DNA of 64,000 nt from CANMIH01 sp049116335 (GCA_049116335.1 JAGDYZ010000016.1:124001-188000), one strand, 5' to 3'; counted from the stretch's first letter, positions 44,435 through 54,447 are shown. Notes: generated from the sequence alone by a model not told the origin. Made by a program: numbers and translations.

Positions 44435-47400
44435 TCAGACGATTTCGATCGCAAAATCCTGAACAATCTGGGTGAATTGATCATCTTCGATTTCCACATC
44501 ATCCAGCTGGAACAAGATAAATTCATCCCCATCCAGTTCCGCACCAAACGGCAGGCTCCCGCTGAGATTTTCGAGCATTTCGGCCTGCATGGTCTGCATC
44601 AGCTCTTTGGCAAATTCGAACGGAATTTCGAGCAGAGCTTCATCGAAGTGTGACCCGAGGTTGCCCTCTTCAAAGGTGCCGGTGCTGGCAAGCGCATACT
44701 CTGTATCGAACACAAACTCATCCGCATCCCCCAGTTGCAATGCACCACTTAGGTCAATGCCAAGGAAGGTGAACTGTGGATTGAAATCAACCGCCAGACG
44801 GTATTCGTAATCGACATCGCCAGAGAAACTGTAAGTTGCTTTGCCTTCTACGATATCTCCGGCCTCGCCCAGCGGAGCAAACATCCCCACCGCATCGCCA
44901 ACCGTGGTGTCAATCGAGAAGCCATCCACCTCATAGGTCACTTCCACCTCATCAGGATCGAATTTTGCGATCTGCTGCAATGTGATGCCCGCATCCATGG
45001 TCGCCGAGAAGGGATCGATGCCCGCGGCAAAGTTCAGCGAGGCCCCTTCAGCCAGATCCACAAGGAAATCACCGAATTGAGTCAACACACCGTCAAAGGC
45101 ATCCGAAAGATCAAACGTCAGGAGACTCTGAATGGCACTGTCAATATCACTCAAGAACCCGTTCAAAGTGCTAACGGCATCAATACCGGCTTCGGCCACC
45201 GATTTCATCGCATTGAGGATGGAAATCGGCGCATCGACCAAATGTCGAAACGGATAGACATCAATGCTGGTGAACAACAAATCGATGGTAAACCCGACAC
45301 CGCGCAGATCGTTCAGCAAGTCAATTGCTGTGTTGATCCCATCGATAAAGGTGCTGCCAACAAAGTCCACACCCGCGACAATTGTGTCACCCACCGTTTT
45401 GATTGCATCATCTACCAGATCATAGACTGTCGCCAGCGCCTGGCGCGGCACTTCAATCAGGGGCTCCATCGCTTCAAAGGCCGCCGACATGGCCGAGGTA
45501 GAGGTCGAGATTGCCCCTTCCACTTCGCTCAGGACCTCACTGCTCTCAATCAGGCCGATGTCGCTATAGATATCACCGGGCACCAGCTCATCCATCAACC
45601 CGCCAAAGGTGTTGATGGCTTCCAGAGCGGCATTGGTGGCGGCCGTTACAAGCTCAACCGGATGCAGCGACATCTCAACTTCGATGCCTTCCTCCAGAAC
45701 CTTTTTGCCCTCAAGCCCCAGCGCCAGCGCGGTTTTCACCGCCATGATCAGCGATTGCAGCTGCGGATTAAGCTGAGCGCCTTCAATAGCAAGATCCAGA
45801 ACCGTATCCATCATGCCGGTGTGAAGGCTTTCGAAATCCATGCTCACATCGACCAACTTGGTTTCCTGTACGAGCTCGATCTGCTGACGCCCGTCGCCGT
45901 CATCCACCAGCAGGTTTCCACCGGTCCCAAAACTGTCGATGATCTCGGTATTGCCAATCGGTGGGTTGAATTTGATCCCCATTCCTTCAAACGGCGACAG
46001 CCCCAGATCCTTGACCAGACGCAGGAACTTGTTGGCCGTTTCATCGATGCCATGCACACCCATAACGGTGTCAAGCTGAGCCGCGGTCACCTGAACCACC
46101 TGCCCATCTGCATCTTCAAGCTCAAAGTACCCAACACCGTCATTATCAAAGCCATCGAATTCGTTGAACAAGGCCTTCTGCGACATGCTGTAGATGTCAT
46201 GCGCACTGGCAAGACCGCCGGCCACATCAATGTCGTCAAAGGTCTGAGCGCCATTCTGTGACAGCGTCATGATGAACTCGAGAACCGTATCAAAGATGGC
46301 AGCGGGATCGCCGCTCAGCACCGCATCAATCACCGGATCAATATCCAGATCAGGGGCAAACAGCCCTTCGATCAGGTTGCCAATGTCGAGCGAGAGGATG
46401 GTCTCCAAAATCTTGCTGACATCAAAGGGCAGCCCCCCCGGAATAACCGCAAGAATGGTGTTGACCGCGTCGATGATCAGTCCACGGGTGACCTCAAGCC
46501 CCTCTTCGAGCGTGAACTCGCGGTTGTAAGAGAAGGTTGACGATGCAAGCCCATCCAGTTTGAACGGCCCGAAATCCGAGCTGCGGATATCAAATCCAAC
46601 ACCTTTGATCGATGTATCGGGCAAGGCAAACCCCGCCTGCACTGCAATATTGCCCAAACCGATGGTTTCAATCACTGCCTTCGAATTCAAGCTCTGCAGA
46701 TTGCCGGAATTGAGGATAAAGCTGCCGCCTGAGACCACGGTTTCAGGCGCCAGAAGATCAAGCTCAACCGGTTGGAAAATCGCCGTTTTACCCAAGGTAG
46801 GCAGGTCGATGTCCCAGCCGAATTCAAGATCAAGACCGATCTGCGCCTCAAACACCGGGGTGACTTCGACCACGCCAAGATCCAACGGAAGGATGGCGTT
46901 GCCAACATCCCGTGTGAATTCGGCGGCGGTGTCCAACACATCGTTGAAGCCCGCAAGCGCACCGTTTGGTGCCTCATTGTCCACCACTGTCACATCAAAC
47001 CCACCACCGGGGTTCGACACAAAGGTGAAAGTCTTATTTAGATCAATCAGGGTGAAACCAAGCAGCGCATCAAGATCAAACCCGTTGCTCGATGCCAACC
47101 GATCGTTCAGCTCTCCGACGATGTCGATGCCACCCAGCTGATCGAAGGATCCCTCGATATGTGTCGCCTCCAAAGCGGCCCAATCCGCTGCATCAAAGGT
47201 TGCGGCAAACCGCGCTTCGGCTTCGTGCATCGGTTCGGTCGAGGCGCCATTGACTGTATAAGTCAGGGTCGAATCCGCAAACCCGCCCTGTCCATCGCTC
47301 ACCCGATACGTGATCGACGTCTGGCGGCTCTCCCCCAGCTGGACATCGTTGAACTCATGACGGGTATCAAAGCTGTAAGACCCGTCGCGATTCAGCGTGA

Positions 47401-47503
47401 ACAACCCACCGTTGCTTCCGACTATCTGTGTGCCATAAACAATGCCATCGATCACAAGCACATCTGTGGCATCCACATCGATGCTTTGGCGCGCCTCAAT
47501 CAC
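44435..47503 (-). CDS. C-terminal part of a giant VCBS/RTX-type protein, downstream of an in-frame stop
   Basis: 1022-codon frame in the same reading frame as the gene before it, separated only by TAG and two sense codons. Its first plausible start is GTG with no convincing ribosome site and no signal peptide. The first ~90 residues (FTLNRDGSYSFD, TYRVSDGQGGFADSTLTYTV) are the second half of a VCBS repeat, showing that the beginning of the domain lies across the stop. The remaining ~900 residues are acidic, with many short hydrophobic helices, and I do not recognise them. I see no Cys. The C-terminus (FQLDDVEIEDDQFTQIVQDF) is acidic-hydrophobic, as in type I secretion substrates. Either a broken gene or one read through the stop. 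Confidence 0.75.
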   Translation of the reverse strand: MIEARQSIDVDATDVLVIDGIVYGTQIVGSNGGLFTLNRDGSYSFDTRHEFNDVQLGESRQTSITYRVSDGQGGFADSTLTYTVNGASTEPMHEAEARFAATFDAADWAALEATHIEGSFDQLGGIDIVGELNDRLASSNGFDLDALLGFTLIDLNKTFTFVSNPGGGFDVTVVDNEAPNGALAGFNDVLDTAAEFTRDVGNAILPLDLGVVEVTPVFEAQIGLDLEFGWDIDLPTLGKTAIFQPVELDLLAPETVVSGGSFILNSGNLQSLNSKAVIETIGLGNIAVQAGFALPDTSIKGVGFDIRSSDFGPFKLDGLASSTFSYNREFTLEEGLEVTRGLIIDAVNTILAVIPGGLPFDVSKILETILSLDIGNLIEGLFAPDLDIDPVIDAVLSGDPAAIFDTVLEFIMTLSQNGAQTFDDIDVAGGLASAHDIYSMSQKALFNEFDGFDNDGVGYFELEDADGQVVQVTAAQLDTVMGVHGIDETANKFLRLVKDLGLSPFEGMGIKFNPPIGNTEIIDSFGTGGNLLVDDGDGRQQIELVQETKLVDVSMDFESLHTGMMDTVLDLAIEGAQLNPQLQSLIMAVKTALALGLEGKKVLEEGIEVEMSLHPVELVTAATNAALEAINTFGGLMDELVPGDIYSDIGLIESSEVLSEVEGAISTSTSAMSAAFEAMEPLIEVPRQALATVYDLVDDAIKTVGDTIVAGVDFVGSTFIDGINTAIDLLNDLRGVGFTIDLLFTSIDVYPFRHLVDAPISILNAMKSVAEAGIDAVSTLNGFLSDIDSAIQSLLTFDLSDAFDGVLTQFGDFLVDLAEGASLNFAAGIDPFSATMDAGITLQQIAKFDPDEVEVTYEVDGFSIDTTVGDAVGMFAPLGEAGDIVEGKATYSFSGDVDYEYRLAVDFNPQFTFLGIDLSGALQLGDADEFVFDTEYALASTGTFEEGNLGSHFDEALLEIPFEFAKELMQTMQAEMLENLSGSLPFGAELDGDEFILFQLDDVEIEDDQFTQIVQDFAIEIV

Positions 47504-47509
47504 ACTGCT

Positions 47510-50500
47510 CTAATCCGCATCCGTTGGCGTTTCATTGTCGCCGGTTAGGGTGATGGTTGTAGTGGCTTGGGATGTAGCGCCGTGGGTGTCTGTGACGGTG
47601 TAGGTGAAGCTGTCGGTGGTGGTTTCACCGGCGCCGATATGAGCGAAGTGATTGCCAGGATCGTAGCTATAGGTGCCGTCGATGTTCAGCGTCACCTCGG
47701 CACCTGACGCCAACGTGGCGGTAAAGCCGCCCACAATCACATCGGCGCCCTGACTGCCGGTGATCTCATCCGCTGCGTCTGATCCACGCAGACCCGTGGT
47801 GTTGACCACCTGATCCACACCGGAGAGATCGAGCACAGCCGCCGAGCCCGTGGTGATCGCCGCGCCACCTGCGTCCACCTCTTCGATTGAGCTGAATCTC
47901 GCGCCGGACAGATCCAAATGGCTGGCCAGATAGCTGGCGCGCACCCGGTCAAAGCCCGCACCGCCGTCAATGGTGTCGCCTGCGGCATCCCCCACATCGA
48001 GCAGGAAGCTGTCGTCGCCCTGACCGCCGCTCAGGTGATCCGCGCCTTTGCCGCCGGTGATCACATCATTGTCCTGGCTGCCGATGATCTCATCGGCCAG
48101 ATCGCTGCCGCGAATGCCGCGCAGATTGATGATCTGCGCCACCGAGGACAGGTCCAAACGCCCGCCCCCCGTGACCGTCATCAAGCCATAAAACCCAACA
48201 ATCCGCTCAATCCCGACAAACTCCGCATCCGTCAGGTCAAACACGCCACCGGCCTGAGTGTTGCGCACGGTGTCGACCCCTGCGCCACCGTCAAAGCGGG
48301 CGGTGCGACCACTGCTGCCTGAGATGTCAAACACGTCATCGCCCGGCGCTCCGGGATCGGTGGCTGGGGCGTCGAATTCGCCTTTCGGGTTCACTGTGAC
48401 ATGTACGGTTGCGGTGGCTGTGCCGCCCTGACCGTCGCCTACGGTGTAGGTGAAGCTGTCCTCACCAAAGTAGTCCGCATTGGGCGTGTAGATCACCCGC
48501 CCGTGGGCGTCGACGGTCACATCGCCATGGGAGGCGGCGCCAACGGAAACCGCGCCCAGCACATCGGTGACATCCACATCCGAATCATTCGCTGCCACCG
48601 CAAAGACACCCACCGTGTCCTCATCGATCACATAGCTGTCATCATTGGCAACCGGCGCATCATTAACCGGCGCGACATTGACCGTCACCACCGAGCGCAC
48701 CTCAAATTCACCGTCGCTGACCACCACGGTAAAGCTGTCTTGGCCATTGAAATCTGTCGCTGGGACATAGCTGAAAGAGCCATCTGCCGCGAGGGTGACC
48801 ATACCGTTTGTGGGCGCATCATCTGCGGCCAGTGAATAGCTCAGATCGGAATCGACGTCGTCCGCCACAATTTGCCCGGTCACGGTGGTGTCTTCATCCC
48901 CCGAGACGGTCAGATCTTCGGTTGTGGGCGCGTCGTTGACAGGTGTCACATTCACCGAAATCACACGCGTTGTGGTGTGCGTGCCATCGCTGACTTCAAC
49001 GGTAAAACTGTCGGCGCCAAAATAGTTTGCACCCGGCGTATAGGTATAGAGCCCATCCTCATCGAGCAGGAGCACACCATGTTCTGGCGCGCCACCTTCG
49101 GCCAGAGAGAACACCAGCGCGTCCCCGTCGGGATCTTGCGCCTGCAATGTGCCTGACACGAGGTCGTCTTCTTCAAGTGTCAGCGTCCCGGGATCGGTGA
49201 GTGTCGGGGCATCCGGGCGTGCGGTGACGGTGACAATGCCCGTCGCAAAGGAGCTCAGCCCGGCGTTGGTGGCGACAAAGGTGAAGCTGTCATTGCCAAA
49301 ATAATCCGCATGGGGGGTATAGGTGTAATCGCCATTGGCCTTCAGGATCAAGGTACCGTGCTGCGGCGCGCCTCCTGGTGCGATGGCGAAAGTGATCTCG
49401 CCCGCATTAAGCGCCAGACCATCCAGTTCACCCTCAAGCGTGCCATCTTCGGCGACGGTGATATGTTCGTTGCGCAGGATCGGCGCATCATCTTCTGCTG
49501 AGATGATCAAGGTAACTTCGGCTGTGTCCGTGACGGAGCCGTCGCTCGCGCGGTATTGGAAACTGTCGGTGCCTGCGTAGTTCGGATAGGGCGTGTAGCT
49601 ATAGCTTCCATCGGAATTCAGCACGAGCGTCCCGTTGCTCACGCCCTGCCCCGGAACAAGCGAATAGGTCAGCGTGTCACCATCGGGATCGGTTGCGGTA
49701 AGCTGGCCCAGGATCACGGTGTCTTCGGTGCCATTTTTGACGCTATCCGTGGCCTCAGGATCGGCATTGACGGCAACAGAGATCTGTCCCAGCTGCACAT
49801 TATGCGCCGCGCCCCCAGTGGCCCCATTGTCGTCAATGAACAGGGTCAGGGTGACATCTGTCCCAGTCAAATCGACATAACGAATGGCGTTGAGACGCGA
49901 AAACAGGGTGTTCAGATTGGACTGACTGCCGGTGATGGTGCCCGCCGCCGCATCCCCCACTAAATTCAGGACACTGAGAATGGCCGCATCAAACTCTAGT
50001 TCACCGGCGCCAACGGCACCGACGATGCGCAGCGTCAGATCCTCGTCGCCCGCATCCGCATCAACAAAGGACAACGACGCAAGCCGTAGATCAAAGCCCT
50101 CGCTCGCATCCAAAGGCTGAACAGCCGCCAAAGCCGGGGTCAGCAGGATCGGTGCATCATTCACCGGCGTCACGGTCAGCGCGACGGTTCCTTCACGTCG
50201 TGCACCATCGCCGTCAGTCACCGAAAAGGTGAACTGGTCGGAGCCACTATAGTTGCCATGCGGGGTGTAAGTATAACTTCCCGTTGCCGCATCCAGGACA
50301 ACGGTCCCGTGGGCAGGCGGCTGTTCGACTTTGAAATCAAACGTTGTGTCATCGGGGTCCGTGACAACGATCTGCCCGACAATGCTGGCATCTTCGTCCA
50401 GGGTATGCGCCCCATCCTGCACCACAGGCGCTTCGTTGGTGCCGGTCAGTACGATCGAGAGCACGTCTGTTGTGCTGAGACCTGCATTATCCTGCAGGGT

Positions 50501-51208
50501 AACTGCATAATTGAGCGTCAAGGTTTCCCCCTGCTCAAGCTTGGCCAACACCGCTTTGCTGGCTTCAAAGCTCCAGTTGACCTTGCCCCCCTCCACAGAA
50601 AGGGACAACAACCCGCTGGCCTCTCCGGCGCTGACAATGTCGCTTGGCCCGGTCACCCCTTGGAATGCAGCCGAGACACTATGGGTGGCCCCCAGATCTG
50701 CATCCGTGAAAGCCAATGAGCCCTGCCCGCGCGCCACAGGATCATACCCGCCTTCGACCACAACGTTATCAATGGTCCAAGGCGCGCCTGTTCCATTGAT
50801 CAGGCGCAGTTCAACCGGGCTTTGACCAACGGTATGTGCCGAAAGATCAAGCGCTTCGAGGTCAAACAGCACCCCGGTTTGTGCACCAGATGGCAGATCT
50901 TGGGTACCCACCACCACTCCGCCGACCAAAAGTGCGACCGAGGCGGGCAACGCCGGGGTCATGCCCGCCGTCACATCCATAACAACCGTGAGCGTATCGC
51001 CATCTGGCAGCACGCCAATTCCAACCTGTGCTGTGCCTCCTGAAGACAGAGACAACGCCTGACCCGAAATCCCGCTCCCCAGCCCGGAAACAACCCATCC
51101 CCCTACGCTCAGCAGATCTGAGAACGTTCCGTTCACCGGAAGCGTGTTGGCGTTGAGATCAACTTGGGCGGAAAAATCTGCGGACGGCGAAAAAATCGGA
51201 GCAGGCAT
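47510..51208 (-). CDS. N-terminal part of a giant cadherin/VCBS-repeat protein with RTX region
   Basis: 1232-aa frame ending at TAG (47510-47512). After a ~150-residue N-terminal domain, at least six tandem cadherin/Ig-like repeats follow, each closing with a YxPxxxYxGxDSFTxxVSDG-type strand and opening with an NDAP-x-DEDT-type strand. Near residue ~970 the protein changes to RTX-like glycine/aspartate repeats (GGKGADHLSGGQGDDSF, DTIDGGAGFD), which bind calcium. The last ~70 residues are a further VCBS unit running into the stop. No Cys and no classical signal peptide are visible, consistent with type I secretion as an adhesin or matrix protein. No secretion genes are in the window. Together with the next frame it would be about 2,257 residues. 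Confidence 0.85.
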   Translation of the reverse strand: MPAPIFSPSADFSAQVDLNANTLPVNGTFSDLLSVGGWVVSGLGSGISGQALSLSSGGTAQVGIGVLPDGDTLTVVMDVTAGMTPALPASVALLVGGVVVGTQDLPSGAQTGVLFDLEALDLSAHTVGQSPVELRLINGTGAPWTIDNVVVEGGYDPVARGQGSLAFTDADLGATHSVSAAFQGVTGPSDIVSAGEASGLLSLSVEGGKVNWSFEASKAVLAKLEQGETLTLNYAVTLQDNAGLSTTDVLSIVLTGTNEAPVVQDGAHTLDEDASIVGQIVVTDPDDTTFDFKVEQPPAHGTVVLDAATGSYTYTPHGNYSGSDQFTFSVTDGDGARREGTVALTVTPVNDAPILLTPALAAVQPLDASEGFDLRLASLSFVDADAGDEDLTLRIVGAVGAGELEFDAAILSVLNLVGDAAAGTITGSQSNLNTLFSRLNAIRYVDLTGTDVTLTLFIDDNGATGGAAHNVQLGQISVAVNADPEATDSVKNGTEDTVILGQLTATDPDGDTLTYSLVPGQGVSNGTLVLNSDGSYSYTPYPNYAGTDSFQYRASDGSVTDTAEVTLIISAEDDAPILRNEHITVAEDGTLEGELDGLALNAGEITFAIAPGGAPQHGTLILKANGDYTYTPHADYFGNDSFTFVATNAGLSSFATGIVTVTARPDAPTLTDPGTLTLEEDDLVSGTLQAQDPDGDALVFSLAEGGAPEHGVLLLDEDGLYTYTPGANYFGADSFTVEVSDGTHTTTRVISVNVTPVNDAPTTEDLTVSGDEDTTVTGQIVADDVDSDLSYSLAADDAPTNGMVTLAADGSFSYVPATDFNGQDSFTVVVSDGEFEVRSVVTVNVAPVNDAPVANDDSYVIDEDTVGVFAVAANDSDVDVTDVLGAVSVGAASHGDVTVDAHGRVIYTPNADYFGEDSFTYTVGDGQGGTATATVHVTVNPKGEFDAPATDPGAPGDDVFDISGSSGRTARFDGGAGVDTVRNTQAGGVFDLTDAEFVGIERIVGFYGLMTVTGGGRLDLSSVAQIINLRGIRGSDLADEIIGSQDNDVITGGKGADHLSGGQGDDSFLLDVGDAAGDTIDGGAGFDRVRASYLASHLDLSGARFSSIEEVDAGGAAITTGSAAVLDLSGVDQVVNTTGLRGSDAADEITGSQGADVIVGGFTATLASGAEVTLNIDGTYSYDPGNHFAHIGAGETTTDSFTYTVTDTHGATSQATTTITLTGDNETPTDAD

Positions 51209-51288
51209 AGTTCAGTCTCTTCTTCACAAACCATGGGCAGCCATCCGGACAAAAGCCAGAGGACGCCGCATCGTCAAAATGCAGGGGA

Positions 51289-51306
51289 ACCGCCCCGAAG
51301 GGCGGC
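51289..51306 (-). terminator. Hairpin after the lipoprotein gene
   Basis: GC stem with a TTCG tetraloop in the minus direction, 19 bp after the lipoprotein stop. No long U-tract follows, so it may act as a weak terminator or mRNA end. Confidence 0.5.
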
Positions 51307-51324
51307 TGAACAAATCTGTATGTG

Positions 51325-52230
51325 TTAGTCGGCGATATAGATCGCTTGCAGCGACCCGGTATTGCCATCGACCAAGAGCGTTCCCGCGACCTCGTCTGGC
51401 CGACCATTCGCGCCGTCATAGCCGTAAAACTGACCGGACGATGTGATCGCGTCGTTGCCACCGGTGATGCCCAGAGCATTGGCTCCACCCAGGGTAGCGG
51501 TCACGGTTCCGCCCGAGAAACCCGCACCAGAAACGGTTGCACCGGTGATATTCACCTGATCAACCACTGCTGTCGCGCCCGCAGCGGGGGCAGTCACACC
51601 CGCCATGACAACATCCGCAGTCCCCGCGCCAAAATTCACAGTAACCGAGGTGTTTGCGCTGCGATGCTGGGTCGTTTCACCGCTGGGAAGGCGATCATTG
51701 GTGACGATCATCCCTTCACCTTGGTAGGTGGCACTGCCTGAGGTCGGCATATCGCCGGCAGTGGTGGCATAGCCTGCCACACCAAGAGAAACCTGAGCTG
51801 CGTCTTCATGCCGATAAGGCAGCACATAGTCATAGCTACCGGATACATACGCCGTGTCGATAGGCGCCAATGTTGCGGCGCCAGCGCCAGCATCCGTCCC
51901 GGTATAGGCACCGCTGCCATCCGGTCCACCCGTGCTGGTGAAGGTATCCGTGCCGTTGTTCAAAGCGAGCGACTGGTCCGCTCGTGTCAACGTCCCGGAG
52001 ACCGAGGAGGAAGACAAAGCCTGCGTGCCTTTGTTGAATTTGATTGCCGAGCCGCTTAGCGGAACGGCGGCTGGTGTGGCGGCAGTTGCCGCCAGAGCGC
52101 TATACTGGGGCGGTGTGCTTGAGCTCCCCCCACAGGCCGCCAGAAACGAAAGCGCGCCAAACGCGCCCAATTTCGCAAAATCCCTCTTCAACGCCACCCC
52201 GCAGAGCTGCGACCCTGTCATATTTGCCAT
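51325..52230 (-). CDS. TbpB-like surface lipoprotein, probable Slam substrate
   Basis: 301-aa lipoprotein. The signal peptide ends in a lipobox LAAC with C33, followed by a Ser/Pro-rich linker. The rest is Gly/Thr/Ala-rich beta structure. The C-terminal GQFYGYDGANGRPDEVAGTL matches the GxFYGxxA-x-EVGGT pattern of the TbpB beta-barrel domain, seen in transferrin-binding and other Slam-exported lipoproteins. Divergent from the Slam gene at 52381, so the two form a secretion pair. It probably binds a metal-loaded or host/environmental protein or ligand at the surface. The exact start is uncertain: 52230, 52221 or an internal TTG preceded by GGGGTGG. Confidence 0.78.
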   Translation of the reverse strand: MANMTGSQLCGVALKRDFAKLGAFGALSFLAACGGSSSTPPQYSALAATAATPAAVPLSGSAIKFNKGTQALSSSSVSGTLTRADQSLALNNGTDTFTSTGGPDGSGAYTGTDAGAGAATLAPIDTAYVSGSYDYVLPYRHEDAAQVSLGVAGYATTAGDMPTSGSATYQGEGMIVTNDRLPSGETTQHRSANTSVTVNFGAGTADVVMAGVTAPAAGATAVVDQVNITGATVSGAGFSGGTVTATLGGANALGITGGNDAITSSGQFYGYDGANGRPDEVAGTLLVDGNTGSLQAIYIAD

Positions 52231-52380
52231 TGCGACAGCACCAAAGCCCTCAACTACATGATTTCTTGCGCATCCTTATTTAGATGGCGGGCCATGAGCT
52301 CTAAAATCCCCGAGGCGCGTGCCGTGCAATTCCCCCACGATCAGATCAAGATAAGGGCCAAATCCCTTCAGGAGTTTTCA

Positions 52381-53685
52381 GTGCCCTTTAACTCTTTGCA
52401 AACTTTTGCACTGAAAGTCGCAATCCCTGCGTTAATCGGGCTCTGGGGCACCAGTGCTGCGGCCCCCCTTGCAGCGCAAAGTCTCGACAGCCAGATTTCA
52501 CAGCTCCTGAGCGCGGGGCAGATTGAGGCTGCAGAAGAACTGCTGGCCCACGCCCCCGATGCCGGAGGAGATAAGCAGTTCTTTGAAGCGCGTGTGTTGA
52601 AAGCGCAGGGGCGATTGCCCGAAGCCATCAAACTACTGCGAGAAACCATCCGCCTTCATCCGGATCATCTGAATGCTCGGCGTGAGCTTGCGCACACCCT
52701 TTTGCTAAATGGGGAATTTCGCGCCGCCGAACACCACTTTGAAACCCTGCTTGATGTCGAACAGAACACGCATATGCGTCGCGGCTATCATCAGTTTCTG
52801 ACCACCATCCATCAAAACAAGCCCGTAGGTGTCAGTGGCCGGTTGGCCTTTTTGCCATCGACCAATGTCAATCGCGGCACAACCAATACAATCTTTGACA
52901 CCTCTTTGGGGCAATTTGCCATTGATCCCAATTCTCAGGCCACATCGGGTGTAGGTGTCGAATTGGGGGTGTCTGGTTATTTTCGAAAGATCCCAGACCC
53001 GAGCCGACGCGTCACCCTGCAGTGGGATCTCGCGGGCATTCGATACGAAGAAAGCCGTTATAATAAAGCCAGCGCCTCCCTTGCGCTCAGCTATGAAAAG
53101 CTGACCGCGACAGGCAATTGGAGCCTCACGCCGTTTTATCGCTATACGTGGCGCTCGGATGACGCAGACAACACGGCACTTGGGCTACGCTTCCATCACC
53201 GCACACGCATTGGCGCGCGGACACAGCTACGCCTGTCTGCCTCGCATGAGCGGCGCTGGTATCCCTCACAGACCTACCAGAACGGTAATATCTCAACAGC
53301 TGCCGTCAGCCTGTCCTATCAGGTTGCTCCAAGCCTTGGCCTCACGGCGGGCCTTGGATTTGAGCGCGGCACCCCCGACGCCGATCACCTCAAATATGAT
53401 CACCAACGTGTCTTCGCCTCGGCCACCAAACTCTGGCAGGGCGGCCTGCGTGGCAGCTTGGGTGTAGATCTGGGCAAACGCGATTTTGTCGGGATCTATC
53501 CGCTGACATCCGAGGCCCGCGACGACAGCTATTACAAAGTGCAATTTGGCCTAAGCCATTCGCAGATAGAGGTTATGGGCTTTCGCCCTTCCCTGAATTG
53601 CTCGCACACCCTGAACCGTTCGAACGTCAGTTTTTATGACTACGGCGCAACCGAGTGTCAGGCGACTTTGAACCGGAATTTCTGA
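52381..53685 (+). CDS. Slam (DUF560) outer-membrane protein, type XI secretion
   Basis: 434-aa outer-membrane translocator that moves lipoproteins to the cell surface. A GTG start at 52381 is chosen because CAGGAG lies 8 bp upstream and it opens a proper signal peptide (ALKVAIPALIGLWGTSAAAP). Upstream ATGs at 52258 and 52294 are in frame but give a long charged lead. Residues ~35-140 are TPR-like helices (AEELLAHAPDAGGDKQFFEA and following). From ~150 the pattern is alternating beta strands ending in Phe (ECQATLNRNF), the outer-membrane barrel signature. Adjacent to its presumed lipoprotein cargo and to an iron importer. Confidence 0.87.
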   Translation: MPFNSLQTFALKVAIPALIGLWGTSAAAPLAAQSLDSQISQLLSAGQIEAAEELLAHAPDAGGDKQFFEARVLKAQGRLPEAIKLLRETIRLHPDHLNARRELAHTLLLNGEFRAAEHHFETLLDVEQNTHMRRGYHQFLTTIHQNKPVGVSGRLAFLPSTNVNRGTTNTIFDTSLGQFAIDPNSQATSGVGVELGVSGYFRKIPDPSRRVTLQWDLAGIRYEESRYNKASASLALSYEKLTATGNWSLTPFYRYTWRSDDADNTALGLRFHHRTRIGARTQLRLSASHERRWYPSQTYQNGNISTAAVSLSYQVAPSLGLTAGLGFERGTPDADHLKYDHQRVFASATKLWQGGLRGSLGVDLGKRDFVGIYPLTSEARDDSYYKVQFGLSHSQIEVMGFRPSLNCSHTLNRSNVSFYDYGATECQATLNRNF

Positions 53686-54447
53686 TCAGGCAGGCACCAC
53701 CGCTCGTTTGCCCGCCTGCTCAATCACCATAAATTCGGTCTCATATAGGTCAGCCAGCTTTGCTTCGGTCAGCACCTCGCGCGGGGTTCCGGTTGCAAAG
53801 ATCTTTCCGTCTTTCAGGGCCACAACATGATCCGCCCAGCGCGCTGCCGTGTTGATGTCATGCAAAACAACAACCACACTCCGGTTCGCCTCACCGGGGC
53901 GGCTCAACTGATGCAGACGGGCCATAAGATCACTGGCGTATCGAGGATCCAGCGCATTAAGCGGCTCATCCAAACACATCCACGGCGTGCCCTGCGCAAA
54001 GGTCATGGCCACCATGGCGCGCTGCCGCTGACCACCTGACACCGCATCCAATGACCGATCGGCCAGATCCGTCAGATCAAACGCCGCCAGTGCCTCATTG
54101 ATCGAAGCTGTATCGGTTGAGGTCTGCCGCCCCTGATGATGGGGCCAGCGCCCAAACCCCACCAGATCGCGAATGCTCAAACGCGGCACCACATCAGGAT
54201 TTTGCTGTAACAAAGCCACCCGCAGGGCACGTGCGCGATCTTGCAAGGCAAACGGATCTTCCCCGTCGATCTGCACCCGCCCGCCTTGAATAGGCTGCAG
54301 GCCGGTGACCGCATGCAACAGGCTTGATTTTCCCGCCCCATTGGGACCAATGAGCGCCGTGATCCCCCCAGCTGGGATTTGGGTCGACACGCCGTGCAAA
54401 ATCACTTTGCCCTGCACCTGATAGGTCAGCGCCTGAACATCAATCAT
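53686..54447 (-). CDS. Siderophore/iron-chelate ABC transporter ATPase, FepC-like
   Basis: 253-aa ATPase. Walker A GPNGAGKSSLLHAV, signature VSGGQRQRAMVAMTF, Walker B WMCLDEPLNALD and switch His VVLHDINTAARW are all present. The signature and order match FecE/FepC-type ATPases. Its ATG shares one base with the stop of the upstream permease gene (TGATG). Last gene of the four-gene importer; its stop abuts the Slam stop. Confidence 0.93.
   Translation of the reverse strand: MIDVQALTYQVQGKVILHGVSTQIPAGGITALIGPNGAGKSSLLHAVTGLQPIQGGRVQIDGEDPFALQDRARALRVALLQQNPDVVPRLSIRDLVGFGRWPHHQGRQTSTDTASINEALAAFDLTDLADRSLDAVSGGQRQRAMVAMTFAQGTPWMCLDEPLNALDPRYASDLMARLHQLSRPGEANRSVVVVLHDINTAARWADHVVALKDGKIFATGTPREVLTEAKLADLYETEFMVIEQAGKRAVVPA

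Noticed and set aside
45077..46261. 394-codon open frame on the + strand opposite the giant protein
   Set aside because: Antisense to a frame with clear protein character; its translation is rich in His, Gln and Arg with no domain, as expected for a shadow of high-GC coding DNA.
47510..51208. Repeated DNA blocks considered as a CRISPR array or satellite
   Set aside because: The repetition is at protein level (cadherin/VCBS units of about 100 residues) with diverged DNA and no regular short repeat-spacer pattern.
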